A DNA stretch of 64,000 bases from Cristatella mucedo. Taxonomy: Eukaryota > Bryozoa > Phylactolaemata > Cristatellidae. Positions 35,757-46,670 of the stretch are shown here, piece by piece. The notes under the pieces are model-generated. The model did no database searches, was not told the origin of the DNA, and was given only the letters and a program-made list of their open reading frames with translations. Location: assembly GCA_009760855.2 (NCBI GenBank), contig WPIO01000219.1, positions 239,698 to 303,697 on the forward strand. Direction: 5' to 3'. Each line of letters starts with the position of its first letter. Position 1 is the first letter of the stretch. A program made the translations under genes and the position numbers.

Positions 35757-36964
35757 TTATTATTTTGAGTAATGAAGGCTGCTGGTTTTTTCTAGTTCAA
35801 AATTAACAACGATAAAATATTCTTTTAGCAGCATAATATAACTAGATTACTTTCTATCAACTTTACATTTCCTAATAGACACACTACTTTCACGATTTAT
35901 TCTTTCAGTCTTGTCGATGTAATGCATAATGTAGCTTTAATTTGCATATGACATACAGCAGTTATCACACTCACGTCCAGCCAACCAAACTCTCTGAACT
36001 CAATCAGACAATGTCAAACTGATATTGCAGTTGGATGGGATCAAGCGTTTTCAGTATGAAGTCAACTTACTGCTTTCCAGACAACCTAGCATTACTCAGT
36101 GATTGGAAAGCTTAACCTTTAAAAGGACTAGGCCAGCTAGCAATGTTTTACTTCGTGGAGTGTAATGAGTTACTCGAACATGGGCAGTAGCGACAACCAG
36201 ACTCAGATTGATGGGCCAGGTGCACAGAAACTTTATGGAGGGCAGCGCATCTGCCACAGCATATGCACGAAAGTTGACTGACCTGCTGCACAGTGACCTT
36301 TCACTGGATAACACTAACAGTACTAGGTCAGTTGAATGGCACCTTAAGACCTACTCTAATCTCTATCTAGGTGTTTCACGGGTTGCAGCAAGAGAGTCGG
36401 TAACCAAGTGTTAGTGAGATGCACGGTCTTAAGCATGCAGTAGGGAATAGGTATCAAACTTAGGCCTGTGTACTAAAGCAAACAGGTGGACACTAATGGC
36501 CATCAGTAAGACTTATTGTTATTAACACGAACTGAATACCTCCAGTTACAAACACCACTGGGGCACTCGTGGTGAGAGTCACACTACTTTCTATTGGTAT
36601 GTTTAGGGGTTTCAATGAGAAGGAGTTCTGATTAATACACAGGCTGAAGAGGGGACTGGCGGTCTTAGTTTTGCACGTTTCAGCCCCAGAGGTTTCTTAA
36701 AACGGTTGAATCTTAGTGAACAAAGAGACTAGCAGTAGATCGCTGACCATTCCATGGAGTAGTACGATCCTCTTTTTGAGCTCAAACTAATAATATGATT
36801 TCAATAATTATACTAGTCAATTGCACAGCACCAATAAAGAACAAATTTATAGCCACTAGTTTTGTAACAGGCTGTCAGGGAAGCAATAATCAAGAGTTAA
36901 AGACAAGCTAGGTATCATGCTTAGACGGCCAACTTTGTGCAGATGCACAAGAACAAAATGCATA
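35757..36964. other. No gene seen; weak L2 traces
   Basis: Short stretches near 36290-36420 resemble L2-A ('agtgacctttcactgga' and 'aatctctatctaggtg') but are too short to call. Nothing else was recognised. Confidence 0.4.
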
Positions 36965-37135
36965 TAAATATAATTCATTTGTATAGTGCCATACGAGAAC
37001 AAAATCTCTATTCATGCGATTCACATTTGCCACTAGGCTCGAGCCCATAATGTCCACCATCAGCTGCATTCCCTTTAAGTCGGATCGAGCACCTCAACCA
37101 CTAGTCCAAACCAGCATAACAGCTCAATTTCAATT
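36965..37135 (-). repeat. tRNA-derived SINE (SINE-A)
   Basis: On the minus strand: tggtttggactagtggttgaggtgctcg (A box), a diverged middle, gggctcgagcc (B box), then catgaatagagattttgttctcgtatggcactatacaaatgaatt. Confidence 0.75.
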
Positions 37136-37349
37136 ATTAGTATGACAACTAGTTCATTGGCAAAGCTTAAATAACGATTGATTGATCGATAGTATGCAGA
37201 ACTATGTCTTCTGAAAAGAGGAGTGCTGTAGGCATTGATGAAACATGGGTACGAAATCGGTTATTGGTGAAGCTGTCGGAGTCGGTATATTCAGTGTGTA
37301 TATTAATGCAGTATGCTAAATTTACTTACGAATGCCTTGGGGGTTGTAA

Positions 37350-37440
37350 TAATAATAATAATACATGTGTATAGCACCTGCAGATAACTTAATCTCTCTC
37401 TAGGTACTATACATTTGCTGCAAAGGAAGCCTGATCAAAA
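37350..37440 (-). mobile_element. L2-A LINE tail fragment
   Basis: (AAT)n followed by 'gtgtatagcacctgcagataacttaatctctctctaggtac' and 'catttgctgcaaaggaagc' is the L2-A 3' end in reverse. Confidence 0.75.
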
Positions 37441-38097
37441 TTGTAGCGTCCTTGCAGGATTTATGAGCTAAGGCGTTCACACGGCTAAAAAACATACTGT
37501 TGAGACTGCAGTTTGGTTGCTATCGCACATAGCGCAAAATGCAAGCCGACGACCAGCACCACCAGTTTATTTTGCTACTAACTGAGCAAAAGGAAGCATG
37601 ACTCTCCTTGCCCCCTCTCTCCAACTCAAATCTCACTCCTGGACCGGACTGCCCAACGATACATCCAACATCTGTTCATGGGCTGGTTCGTCAGGAACAA
37701 TACCAGCCTGCGTCCAAGCCACATAGGAGGCCCACCAGCCTGTCCCAATGATAGCTGTTCACCGGCAGGTGAGCCAAGGAACAGTACCAGCCTGTGTCTA
37801 AGCAATGTCGAAGCCGGCCCAGGGTGCAGTAGCTAAGCATTGGCTTACCGTCAGACCATAGAGAGTGCAGCTCACATTTTTAGTGTTTTGCATGCGCATT
37901 CTCTAGTGAACCGGCCGAAAGGGTCTGGCCGGCAACTAGACAACTACCTTTATATTGCCAGAGCCAAGCAAAGCTAATTACTGAACATTATAGACAACCG
38001 TGAAAAGTGTGCACTGGTTATATATCGGCAAAACCATTCAACTGCTTGACAATGAACGTTGGCTATACTAACTACTGAACACGAACCTAAATATGAA
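37441..38097. other. No gene seen; imperfect 84-bp-spaced duplication
   Basis: The motif 'aggaacaataccagcctgcgtccaagcca' near 37693 recurs as 'aggaacagtaccagcctgtgtctaagcaa' near 37777. No gene was recognised. Confidence 0.55.
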
Positions 38098-38258
38098 TAA
38101 AAAATAAGATTCATTTGTATAGCATCCAAGAGAACTTAATAACTATTCAGATGATTCACATATGTCTCGGGGCTCGAGCTCACGTCCTCTGCAAGAATAT
38201 GGTCGGGGCAAGCACTTTAACCACTGTACCAATCCAGCTCGGCAAGAATTATGATTCA
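38098..38258 (-). repeat. tRNA-derived SINE (SINE-A)
   Basis: On the minus strand: ccgagctggattggtacagtggttaaagtgcttgcc (A box), gagctcgagccc (B box), catctgaatagttattaagttctcttggatgctatacaaatgaat. It is among the better-preserved copies. Confidence 0.8.
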
Positions 38259-38785
38259 CCTATCCAGGATTATGCTGAGATGGGCCTGGCTTTGATAAAA
38301 AACAGCAGCCGTTGGGTATTTCTCGTAGCTCTTAAACATTGTTCCAAAAGAAAAACGCAATGCTAGCTCCTTATTAGTTTAAAAATGAATATGCCAGGGT
38401 CTGCTGTGATCCCAGTCAATTTGCAGGTGTTTCACAGTTTTGTGTAAAGTATCTATAGCATCTCCTATCTCAAAAAAAGGTGCTGTTTCTATATATACGA
38501 GTCAATGGTTAATTGTGTTGGCTGTGGAGTAGCAAGTCCTCTTTGATGAATTTATGGCACCAGTCTTGTAGAACAGACCATACAAATGGAATCTCAAAAA
38601 GAAAACAAGCAAAAAAGACAAACGTCAAAACTCTAGCTATAAGCAAGTGGCTTCTGAAGGTCGTCCAGTCATCAGCTGAAGATCGAGGCTCCTAGCAGAA
38701 TTTTAGCCAAAATATCTTCAGTACTCTTCACCGTGGTCAAGGCAGCAGCCTAATAAAAAGCTACACTATAATGATGGCGATTCGT
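38259..38785. other. No gene seen
   Basis: A 60-codon plus-strand frame at 38513-38695 lacks any known domain. Confidence 0.45.
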
Positions 38786-38852
38786 CTTTTGCATAGCCGG
38801 CAAAGAGAGCCCAATCTCTATTCAGGTGCATTGAATATGCTACCGGGCTTAA
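38786..38852 (-). repeat. SINE-A tail fragment
   Basis: The reverse complement reads 'gcacctgaatagagattgggctctctttgccggctatgcaaaa', matching the SINE-A tail. The tRNA-like head is absent or degraded. Confidence 0.55.
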
Positions 38853-38854
38853 TA

Positions 38855-38930
38855 ACAATAATAATACACTTGCATAGCCTGCTCAGAGAACTTAATCTCT
38901 CTCTAGGCACTTGACAGATGCTGTATATAA
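38855..38930 (-). mobile_element. L2-A LINE tail fragment
   Basis: AAT repeats, then 'cacttgcatagcctgctcagagaacttaatctctctctaggcac', the L2-A 3' end in reverse. It lies beside the tail of an L2-B copy. Confidence 0.75.
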
Positions 38931-39590
38931 ATGTAATGTACAGATAATGTAACTCCGTCTGTAACTCCAAAAAGCCACAAAGACTATATGGGTGTTACAC
39001 AGGAGAGTTTTCGGTAAGCATTCGGTAGTCGACAGACTTCGTCTCACCCAACAAAGAGAAAGTGGGAAGCATAGCCGAGTCAGCAGAGCAGTTGAAGAGG
39101 TGAGCAGCATGAAAGTAGCAGCTCAGGACCGCTGAAAAGAATGAGCCATAGTCGGCAGCAGGAGAGTAGTTGTCGTTGCCTAAGAATCATGGAAGCGAGT
39201 TTCACGAACTAGGACCTGCAGAGCAAAAGCTTCTGTTGCCAAAGGTCTTTAAGTGGAGGAATGGAACAGCTAATTTATTGTCCACACAGGGCCTGAAGGC
39301 GCGAACAGGCTGAAACTGATGCAGCAGTTCAGCTAGGTATCGAGGAGCCAAGCCGTGGTTGGCCTTGTGGGTCAGCCTAGGAACTTTGCTTTGTATCCCT
39401 TGATCTATCGGCAGCCCTCCTTGCTCTTTTAGCAATTGAGACACGCGGTCAAACCTCTGGGACTTGAAAAACAGCTTTGCAACCATATTCATAGTCATTT
39501 GCAGTGGCATAGTTGCTTTTTTGGTAGCCTAGCCAAAAGGGAATTACAATAATCAAACCGAAACAGAACGAAGGAGCTAGGTTAATTTAA
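38931..39590 (-). mobile_element. L2-B LINE, 5'-truncated 3' end
   Basis: The tail at 38935-38955 (atgtaatgtacagataatgta) is the TACATT-type end. The 3' UTR and the last part of the ORF follow on the minus strand. The 102-codon frame at 39202-39510 keeps FFKSQRFDRVS, YLAELLHQFQPV and VPFLHLKT. It ends near 39590 at a segment corresponding to SRLDYCN. Confidence 0.88.
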
Positions 39591-41038
39591 ATCCCTAAAC
39601 ATTTGGTGGTAACATCTTCAAGCAGCAGGCACAGCAAGCAGCAGGTACGAACAAGTAAACAGGTACATGCACACGAAGGACGAATCACAAAGACCCAACT
39701 AATGCTGTAATAAAAAGACTTAAGCTTACGACCTTGGTCGATAAAGGTGAAGACATATCCTGGTCCACCCTAGATGACCACACCCTGTCTGCATGGAGAT
39801 GCTGCAGACACAGGTCAAAAACCGAGCAGACGACAGCAAAAGCAACAGATCGAGTCTCTTGAATACTTTCACCGACTTACATGTTCTATCCACTATAACA
39901 AACCTTGGCTTAGTCAGCAGTCAAAAGATACTGAATCACCCCATCACCTAATTGAACAGGATGTTATGCTGGTAAGCTCATAATGATTGACTAGGCTGGT
40001 TTATGGGATTGCTTGAGTAGGAATCCTACCCATTCACCCATTGAGTTACTTCCTGAACTGGGCGAAGTGTAAATATTTCTCATTTACTCACCGACTAATG
40101 ACTCAGGCCCAGTGACTCTTCAGCCTCATAACCTTGACGTTTGTGACCCATATCCGAACACTAGTACATCAGCTAAGCTGGTTACTCTTCTGGCCGCTAA
40201 CTGCTGGTGCCTATTTCTGAAAACGATTGCGACCAAGGTAAGAGGTTTTCGATTTACCAAGATGACCACGAGTGAGTGCCTACCTCAGCAGCAAGTAGCT
40301 TGCACCTAAACCCTTCACTGGTGGATCGGTCAGCACTTAACCTTTATAAAGTTGGCTGCCTCCAAGCTTTTCTTCCAAAGCACCTTAAGCCCAAAACAAT
40401 CACAATTTTAACTGACACTGTCCACAGCACTGAGGTGCATTCGTCAGCAGTCAATTTGGGGAGGAAGGTCTGCCACCACCTACCACTCTGCCTCATCATT
40501 GAACCCAGGCTTTAGAAGACCCAGCTAGAGAGAGAAAAACCCTGGCGACCATGGACTTATCATTGATGGAAACCATGGATGGATGATAAGTGTGGCAAAG
40601 CAATCGTAGCCCCCCCTATCTTTCATAGAGGGAGAGTCGGACTGTGTCTTTACTCCACTTCAAATGCTCCCAAGGTCAGCTAGTTACTGCAGGACAGCTA
40701 GCAACTCATTGGGTCTCAACCTGTATGCTTTTCATTGCACCTCACTCACACCCCCATGCACACGTGCGCACGCACGCACACACACACACACAGTGCTCTA
40801 ACGATTCGACGACATAGCACCTAACACACACCCTTTGTCTTTTTGGAAAAGCTTCAGTCTAGCTACAGCAAGATACGGATTCGCATAGCTATCTTACAGC
40901 AGTGCGAACGACCAATACATGACTCGTACAGGTAAAAAAACGTCATTCAGCAGGTCAGGTGATATCGGTGAGTAGGACTGAACCGAATCCGATTCAAAAC
41001 GTAACATCACACTATCATCGCCTTAGCGATCACAGGTC
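39591..41038. other. No gene seen; short (CA)n and an L2-A scrap
   Basis: 'cacgaaggacgaatcacaaagacccaactaatgctgtaat' at about 39670-39715 is a scrap of L2-A 3' UTR (-). A CA/CG dinucleotide run lies at about 40745-40795. Frames up to 79 codons carry no known domain. Confidence 0.5.
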
Positions 41039-41085
41039 CTGTTAAATCTTCACAAAATCTAGGTGTCATATTCCACAGTAATAAT
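41039..41085 (+). mobile_element. Tiny L2-A LINE fragment
   Basis: 'cacaaaatctaggtgtcatattccacag' matches the L2-A segment for ARNLGVIFQS. It is cut at once by the tail of a minus-strand copy. Confidence 0.6.
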
Positions 41086-41493
41086 ATTAATAATAATACA
41101 CTTGATAAAGCAACCTCGAAGAACTCAATCTCTTTCTATGTGCTTTACATTTGCTGCAAAGGAAGCACGATCGCATGGTCATTGGAAAAATATCTTGCTT
41201 GATAAAAACAACCTGAATAACATGGTCAGGGATGTCATTCACAGGGTCAGCATGCAAGCGTGGTTAGTGGCAGCATGCACAGTGTCAGCATGCATAAGCA
41301 CATACAGGACAAATCACAGCGACCCACTAAAAGCTGCCCTAATTGGGTGTGCTTTTAAGTTCTTTTAACTGTGGCCAAGTCAGGGAATGTCGTCACCCAA
41401 GTCGGGAGTGAGTTCCAGGCTTTGGGAGCATACGAACTAAATGCAGTCTCCACAGGTATTGAGGTTTGTGCGAGGTATAGGTAAACAGTTAAT
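41086..41493 (-). mobile_element. L2-A LINE 3' end
   Basis: 3' tail with AAT repeats, full 3' UTR and the last ORF codons on the minus strand. It is cut near 41490 where the next minus-strand copy's tail repeats begin. Confidence 0.85.
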
Positions 41494-42243
41494 AATAATA
41501 ATAATAACACACTTGATAAAGCACCCTCAGAGAACTCAATCTCTTTCTAGGTGCTTTACATTTGCTGCAAAGGGAAACTCGATTGAATGGTGAGTAATAT
41601 CATGCTTGATAAACAACATGAATAACATGGTTAGGGGTGACATGCACATGGTCAGCATGCAAATATGGTTAGTGGCAGCATGCACAGTGTCAGCAAGCAT
41701 AAGCACATGAAGGACGAATCACAGGGACCCACTAACTGCTGCCCTATATAGGTATGTTTTTCAAGTTCTTTTTAAATGTGTGGTCAAGTCAGGGGATGTT
41801 CTGAGGCAAGTCGAGAGGGAGTTCCAGTTAGATTCCGAAAAGCTGGTGGTACGATGCTTACCCCGGTGGGGTAGTTGCTCTGATTGGCAGGCTAGAGCCA
41901 AAGAATGAAGGTCCCTAAAAGTGGTTGACTAAGCCTTTAAGGCGATGCATTGCTTGACTGGTAGCCAGGGCAGGTCGGCGAGGGGTGGTGTGATGTGGAC
42001 TCTGCGAGGCTCACGACAAACATACCTAGCTGCAGGGTTTACCTCTAGCTGTAAGCACCTGATTGCACAGGCCGGTAGACCGGCAAGCAGTGAGTTACCG
42101 AAGTCAAGACAGGATGTTACAAATGCATGTACCACATTAGATGTGGTATCCCTGTCTAAACAAGCCAGAGTTTGAGTAATTTTATGCAGTTAAAAGTAGA
42201 CAGACTTTAATGTGGAGCTGATGTGATCGTCTAATGATTTGTC
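41494..42243 (-). mobile_element. L2-A LINE, 5'-truncated
   Basis: It extends from the AAT tail through the 3' UTR into the thumb region (minus-strand frame 41929-42135: VHAFVTSCLDFGNSLLAGLP). It ends at 42243, where an L2-A copy on the plus strand begins; the two are head-to-head at nearly the same ORF position. A deletion near 41830 removes part of the C-terminus. Confidence 0.85.
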
Positions 42244-42815
42244 ATCAGTGGATAGTGGATAGGCTAAAGCTTAAGACAGGCACTGCCAGTACATCTCCTG
42301 TTGAATCTGCAGGAAACATAAGTGTCATGTTCCAAAGTAACCTTTCATTAGACGGCCACATCAACTTCGCATTCATGTCTGCCGACTTTCAGTTTCACAA
42401 CATTGCTAAAACTGCAGGGCTTATTTAGACAGGGAAACCAGATCTAAATTGGTGCATGCATTTGTAATATCCTGTCTTGACTTCTGTAACTCACTACTTG
42501 CCGATCTACCGGCTTGTTCAATTAGGCTCTTACAGCTGGTGCAAGACTCTGCAGCTAGGCTTGTCTGTCGTGATCGTCGCAGTTCCCACATACCACTTCT
42601 AGCCGACCTCTATAGGCACTCAGTCAAGCAATAGATCGACTTCAACGTTTTGTCATTCACTTTTATTTCCCTCAATTCTAACCACACTTGCATGCTGATC
42701 CTATGCTTGTCACCCTTGACCACGTTATTCTTGTTGTTTATTGATCGTGCTACAACTAACCATTCAGTCATATTTGACTTGCAGCAAATGTAAACAATGA
42801 TAGACCTAACCTCGA
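42244..42815 (+). mobile_element. L2-A LINE, 5'-truncated
   Basis: The plus-strand frame from 42244 reads through SASTSPVESAG-like residues (here TGTASTSPVESAG), then VHAFVISCLDFCNSLLADLP at 42450-42510. After about 42670 a stretch of ORF is missing and the 3' UTR and tail follow to about 42815. Confidence 0.8.
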
Positions 42816-43429
42816 AAGATTCGGTGGTTCTAGGTAAACAGTGAAAAACAGTTTTGCAATGCAAGGCAACAAGGCGTCAGAGGAACTAGAGAGCAAAGAT
42901 GTAGCATTTAAGGGGCCGAATTCCTCACTTTCCAAAATTTAGCAGAATAACTGCTGGAAGAACTATAGGGGGTCTCGAGTTTTGAAAATGATCCGAGCGC
43001 TTGGGTGACCCTGCACCAGCAAATCAGACAAATCCTCCCAACATCCAAGAATCATTTCGCAAGCCATTTTTTGTGAGGTTGGGAGATACCCAATTTCAAG
43101 CACCTGGTTAGCTAGGCTACAACTGGCAATGATATCCTAGCAATTTCTTTCCTTAAACTGCTTACCTGCACGGCCTAGGGTGATGACCTAGATCTCATCG
43201 GCTAGCGCCCCACCGGACTTCAGTCGATGGATAATAATAATAATAACAAGAGTACATTCTAGCTCGAAATAAGACTATCTGTAAGTGACAGCACAAGCTT
43301 AAGTTATACTTATTCTATTACTTTGCTTACCCATCTGGAACACACTACGTCGAACGACACCGTTTCTCGCTAAGCTGCTGATTAGGGAAAGTCCCGGAGG
43401 TTTTCGTGTGACCTATAACCCTGTAATCG
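42816..43429. other. No gene seen
   Basis: A short ATA/ATAAT run at about 43228-43248 is the only feature noted. Confidence 0.45.
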
Positions 43430-43545
43430 AGTTCCAGGGGTCAATGGCTAGTTCCCGCCAAACCCGCTAAACTCCGGACACGCTGCCGCTCGCCTTGCCG
43501 CTGAGCTAGGGTAAGACGAGCGGCAGTCAAGTTAAACCTCTTTAT
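43430..43545 (-). repeat. tRNA-like sequence, possible SINE head
   Basis: On the minus strand an A-box-like segment, tagctcagcggcaaggcgagc, is followed about 80 bases later by a poor B-box-like segment, aactcgattacag. The spacing is longer than in a normal tRNA gene and no cloverleaf was closed, so this is likely a SINE or tRNA pseudogene. Confidence 0.35.
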
Positions 43546-44111
43546 AATAACGCATGCGCCAACAACAACAGGGGAACTAAATAAGTCTACATGGAGGGTC
43601 CTAAACAAAGCACACTATAGGGGCACAAGACGATGCAGCAAGCGCCAACAAACGTGTCAGTTGGTCAGTCGGATTCCGCAGTCCGTTCCGCTGCCGTTGT
43701 ACCGACTCTGCACGGGAGCGCGGAATCTACGAATCATAACAACGAGCGAGCTATCCAGCTCCGCTCAGGCCTTGGGTACTCGTTCCCTTGCGTGCGTGGC
43801 TGCATCGCCGGAGCATGCCTGCACGAATCCAGGTGCATAACTCGGCTAGACCAGGAGCCTCCAATAGCATGACTTACTCGGCCATTTTCTGCTACCCAAG
43901 AGCCCCGGTGACCTCACGTCACCACGCATGCCGAAGGTCCGACTCCGGCCTACCCGGTGACCCTCATTATAGCCGTCCGGTCCCAGCCAACCGAACCCAG
44001 CCTGTATACAACCACAAGTTGCCTAGCAATTGCCCTGCGGACAAAAGTTCCTGGGCATTTCCCACTTTGTTCGATGGCTACAGGTTCCGGAAGTACCTAA
44101 TGTGATTTGTG
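43546..44111. other. GC-richer block with overlapping ORFs, unrecognised
   Basis: Two overlapping plus-strand frames (43633-43872 and 43788-44105) occupy a stretch with more GC and CpG than its surroundings. The second ends FPTLFDGYRFRKYLM. Neither shows a domain I recognise. The block could be the start of a retroelement gag or non-coding. Confidence 0.3.
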
Positions 44112-44262
44112 TTTCTGGTTTGGTACAGCGGTTAAGGTGCTCGCCCCGACCAAGGTCTGACTGAGGTCGTGGGCTCGAACCCGGAGGCATACGTGAAGCG
44201 CCTGAATAAAGATCAAGTTCTATTGGGGCGCTATACAAATGAATCATATCTTTTTTTATATG
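44112..44262 (+). repeat. tRNA-derived SINE (SINE-A), best copy
   Basis: A box at 44120-44133 (tggtacagcggtta), B box at 44172-44182 (ggctcgaaccc), then gcgcctgaataaagatcaagttctattggggcgctatacaaatgaatc. Head and tail are both complete, so this copy is a good reference for the family. Confidence 0.85.
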
Positions 44263-44381
44263 TATGCATGATCCGATCATTCACACTGGGCTCGCCGGCG
44301 CACTGCCAGTGCAAGCAGACCGGCAGTGCCCTAAACCACCCCAGGGTCAAACAGCTGGTGGTTGTGGCCTAGGGACAGGCC

Positions 44382-44604
44382 TGTGGTCAGCTGTGGTCTG
44401 GCGGCTGTGGTTTATCCACAGGTCGGCTTTGTCCTCCCGCCAACTCACGGGATGAGTTGTGGTTGGGAGAGAGTGGGGGGAGGAGGGAACACCAACCTGG
44501 GAGAGGGCAGTCGAGTGGGAGCCGTGCGCCCTTCGGCTCCGTGCGTTGTATTAAACTGTTGGTGCTGGTCATCGGCTGGCTCTCTGCTTCGCATATCAAA
44601 CTAC
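44382..44604 (+). mobile_element. Possible solo LTR, related to the LTR at 46349
   Basis: It starts TGTGGTCAG and ends near catatCA. Like the LTR at 46349-46628 it has the order AGCTGTGGTC, a G-rich GAGAG/GGGGAGG patch, a poly(A)-signal variant (ATTAAA at 44550-44555; AGTAAA in the other), then a 'TGGTGYTGGTYC' stretch and a TTCG-containing end. Similarity is local and partial. No target-site duplication was seen. Confidence 0.45.
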
Positions 44605-45447
44605 ACTTAATATCTATTTTCAAAAAGTTTCCATGTACGCATTTAATCTCAATGAGTCCAGAGTTGTTATAAATGAATTTATCAAAAGCGAAATTCATGC
44701 GAATATAGTTATCATATTTATATTTATCATACATGTGTGAGCAGAGCCGCGTTTGGCCACTGATGGCCCACAACAAAAGCTACTATCTAACTTATCGCGT
44801 CACACGTCTTAATACAAATTCTATAGAAAGTTATAGTATGTAATAATGTCGTGAAAAACATAAACCGCGAGATTCCAAGTGCAAGATGATCTGCTTATAC
44901 AGAACCGTTGCGGCAACCGTGACTGGGGCAAGCCCACCACCAAGCCGGACCAAACCTGTCCATTTTACTCAGAACTGTACCATGTGTGCACACATGTTGG
45001 TTATTATCATTACAATGTGTTATGAAATCATCAGGTTCATTCAAAAGTCAAGATACGCTCTTTTCGTCTACTGAAGAGCGTGTATGGACAAACAGTTCCC
45101 TTGGACTTTCGTCAATAACTAATATAAAGCATGCGACGAGTACAAGGTTTTACGACGGTCAGTGCTCTCAATTCAAGCATCAGCAGTGGCTGTCTGGCAG
45201 CCCGTGAGACGGAGCCAGAAACAAGGCGAATGTCCGATGGAAGTCTTACATGCTGTTATGAACACATACACTGCTTGAGAGCAAGCAATTTATTGGCGCG
45301 TTTTGGTCTCACAGAAGCTCCGCGTAGGTCTGGATCTAGCACCTCCAGCTTCAGGTATATTCTAACTAAAACCACAGTTGGTCACGTTTTTTTAAACGTG
45401 GTGTGCTGCTTCCGCGTCCGGTCATGACTAGGCCGAAAAACAGCACT
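44605..45447. other. No gene seen
   Basis: Only short chance frames were seen. Confidence 0.45.
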
Positions 45448-45545
45448 CGTAACTGTGCTAGTCTCAGTAGACGCTCGACGAAGTACGGTGACGCCTGAAT
45501 CTGGTAGAACGACTAGCTACTTGCAGATGCTGCACCAATGCACTC
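45448..45545 (+). repeat. Dispersed repeat R2, copy 1
   Basis: The stretch 'ctcgtaactgtgctagtctcag...ggtgacgcctgaa...gactagctacttg...gtgctgcaccaa' matches the reverse complement of 61262-61380. The class is not recognised. Confidence 0.6.
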
Positions 45546-45619
45546 AGCTGTGGCAACATCATCAGAAACACGACAGCTACGGCAAGCATACGTACCTTAG
45601 CATATCAAGTCCATATCCT

Positions 45620-46348
45620 TGCCGACATTCGATCCTGGATGTCGGAAAACTTCCTGAAATTAAATGACGATAAAACCGAACTGCTGCTCACAGGACACCC
45701 TAAGCGTGTGGCTGGATTAAAAGGCTTTGCTGTTCTAATAGGTGATGCTATTGTGAGACCTTCACCACGTGCTCGTAATTTAGGTGTCGTGTTCGACAGC
45801 TGCCTCAATTTCAAAAGCTTCATTTAGAAGACTGCATCTACAGCTAGCCATCGCACCCGATCCCTATCCAAGATTAGGAGCTGTCTCCCACAGTGGCTTG
45901 GAAAAAATTTAACTAGCTCTTTAGTTCGGTCTCGGCTTGATTATTGTAATTTCCTTTTGGCTGGGCTTCCAAAGAAAGCTATTATGCCACTACCTCGGAC
46001 TATGAATATGGCTGCAAGGCTGGTCTTCAAGTCCCAGCAGTTTGAGCAGGTGTCTCCTTTGCTGAAAGAGCTATGATGGTTGCCGGTTGAGCAAAGGAAA
46101 CAGAGCAAAGTTCTTACGCAGACCCACAAGGCCCGCCACGGCTTGGCTCCTTTGTACCTAGCTGTACTGCTGCATCAGTTTCAGCCTGTTCGTGCCCTGA
46201 GGTCCTCTGTGGACAATAAATTAGCTGTCCCATGCCTCCGCTTAAAGACAGTTGGCGACAGAAGCTTTAGCTCGGCAGGTCCTAGACTGTGGAACTCGCT
46301 TCCACAATTCTTACGCAACGACAACTACTCTGCTACTGCCGACTATGG
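45620..46348 (+). mobile_element. L2-B LINE, truncated at both ends
   Basis: It begins in the RT domain just after the catalytic site (SENFLKLNDDKTELLLTGHPKR at 45642-45705), continues through the thumb and C-terminus, and breaks off at 46348 (LWNSLPQFLRNDNYS... then ADYG), where the LTR retrotransposon starts. Stops at 45826 and 46075 and small indels inactivate it. Its 3' UTR is missing, as expected if the LTR element and later events removed it. Confidence 0.88.
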
Positions 46349-46628
46349 TGTGGTCTGAGTATATGCAGGCCGATACCGCTCCTTCCTTAAACAGCTGTCA
46401 GGAGCATCACCGGTGGTGCATAGCTGTGGTCCGCCTGTGGTGTGGTTTGGACAGGCCGGTAACCACAGTCAGATGGTGGACTCACCATCGGGGTCGGCCA
46501 AAACAGCCGTGGGCGAGGAGGGGGATTCAGTGGGAAGAGAGAGGGGCGAATGAAGTCGTGCTCCCTCTGCTCTGTAGTAGAGTAAACTTGGTGTTGGTTC
46601 TGTGCGGGCGTTCTTCGTGCAAGGCACA
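46349..46628 (+). repeat. 5' LTR of the Ty3/Gypsy-like element
   Basis: It begins TGTGGTC at the break in the L2-B LINE and ends CA at 46628, followed at once by TGG, the usual first bases of a primer-binding site. An AGTAAA poly(A)-signal variant lies at 46581-46586. No second LTR is present to confirm the boundaries, so they rest on TG...CA, the LINE break and the TGG. Confidence 0.65.
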
Positions 46629-46645
46629 TGGAAGCACAAGCTATT
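46629..46645 (+). promoter_or_regulatory. Putative primer-binding site
   Basis: TGGAAGCACAAGC follows the LTR end directly. TGG pairs with the CCA end of any tRNA; I could not match the rest to a particular tRNA. Confidence 0.35.
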
Positions 46646-46670
46646 TCTTGGGATGGAGTCGATGGCATCA

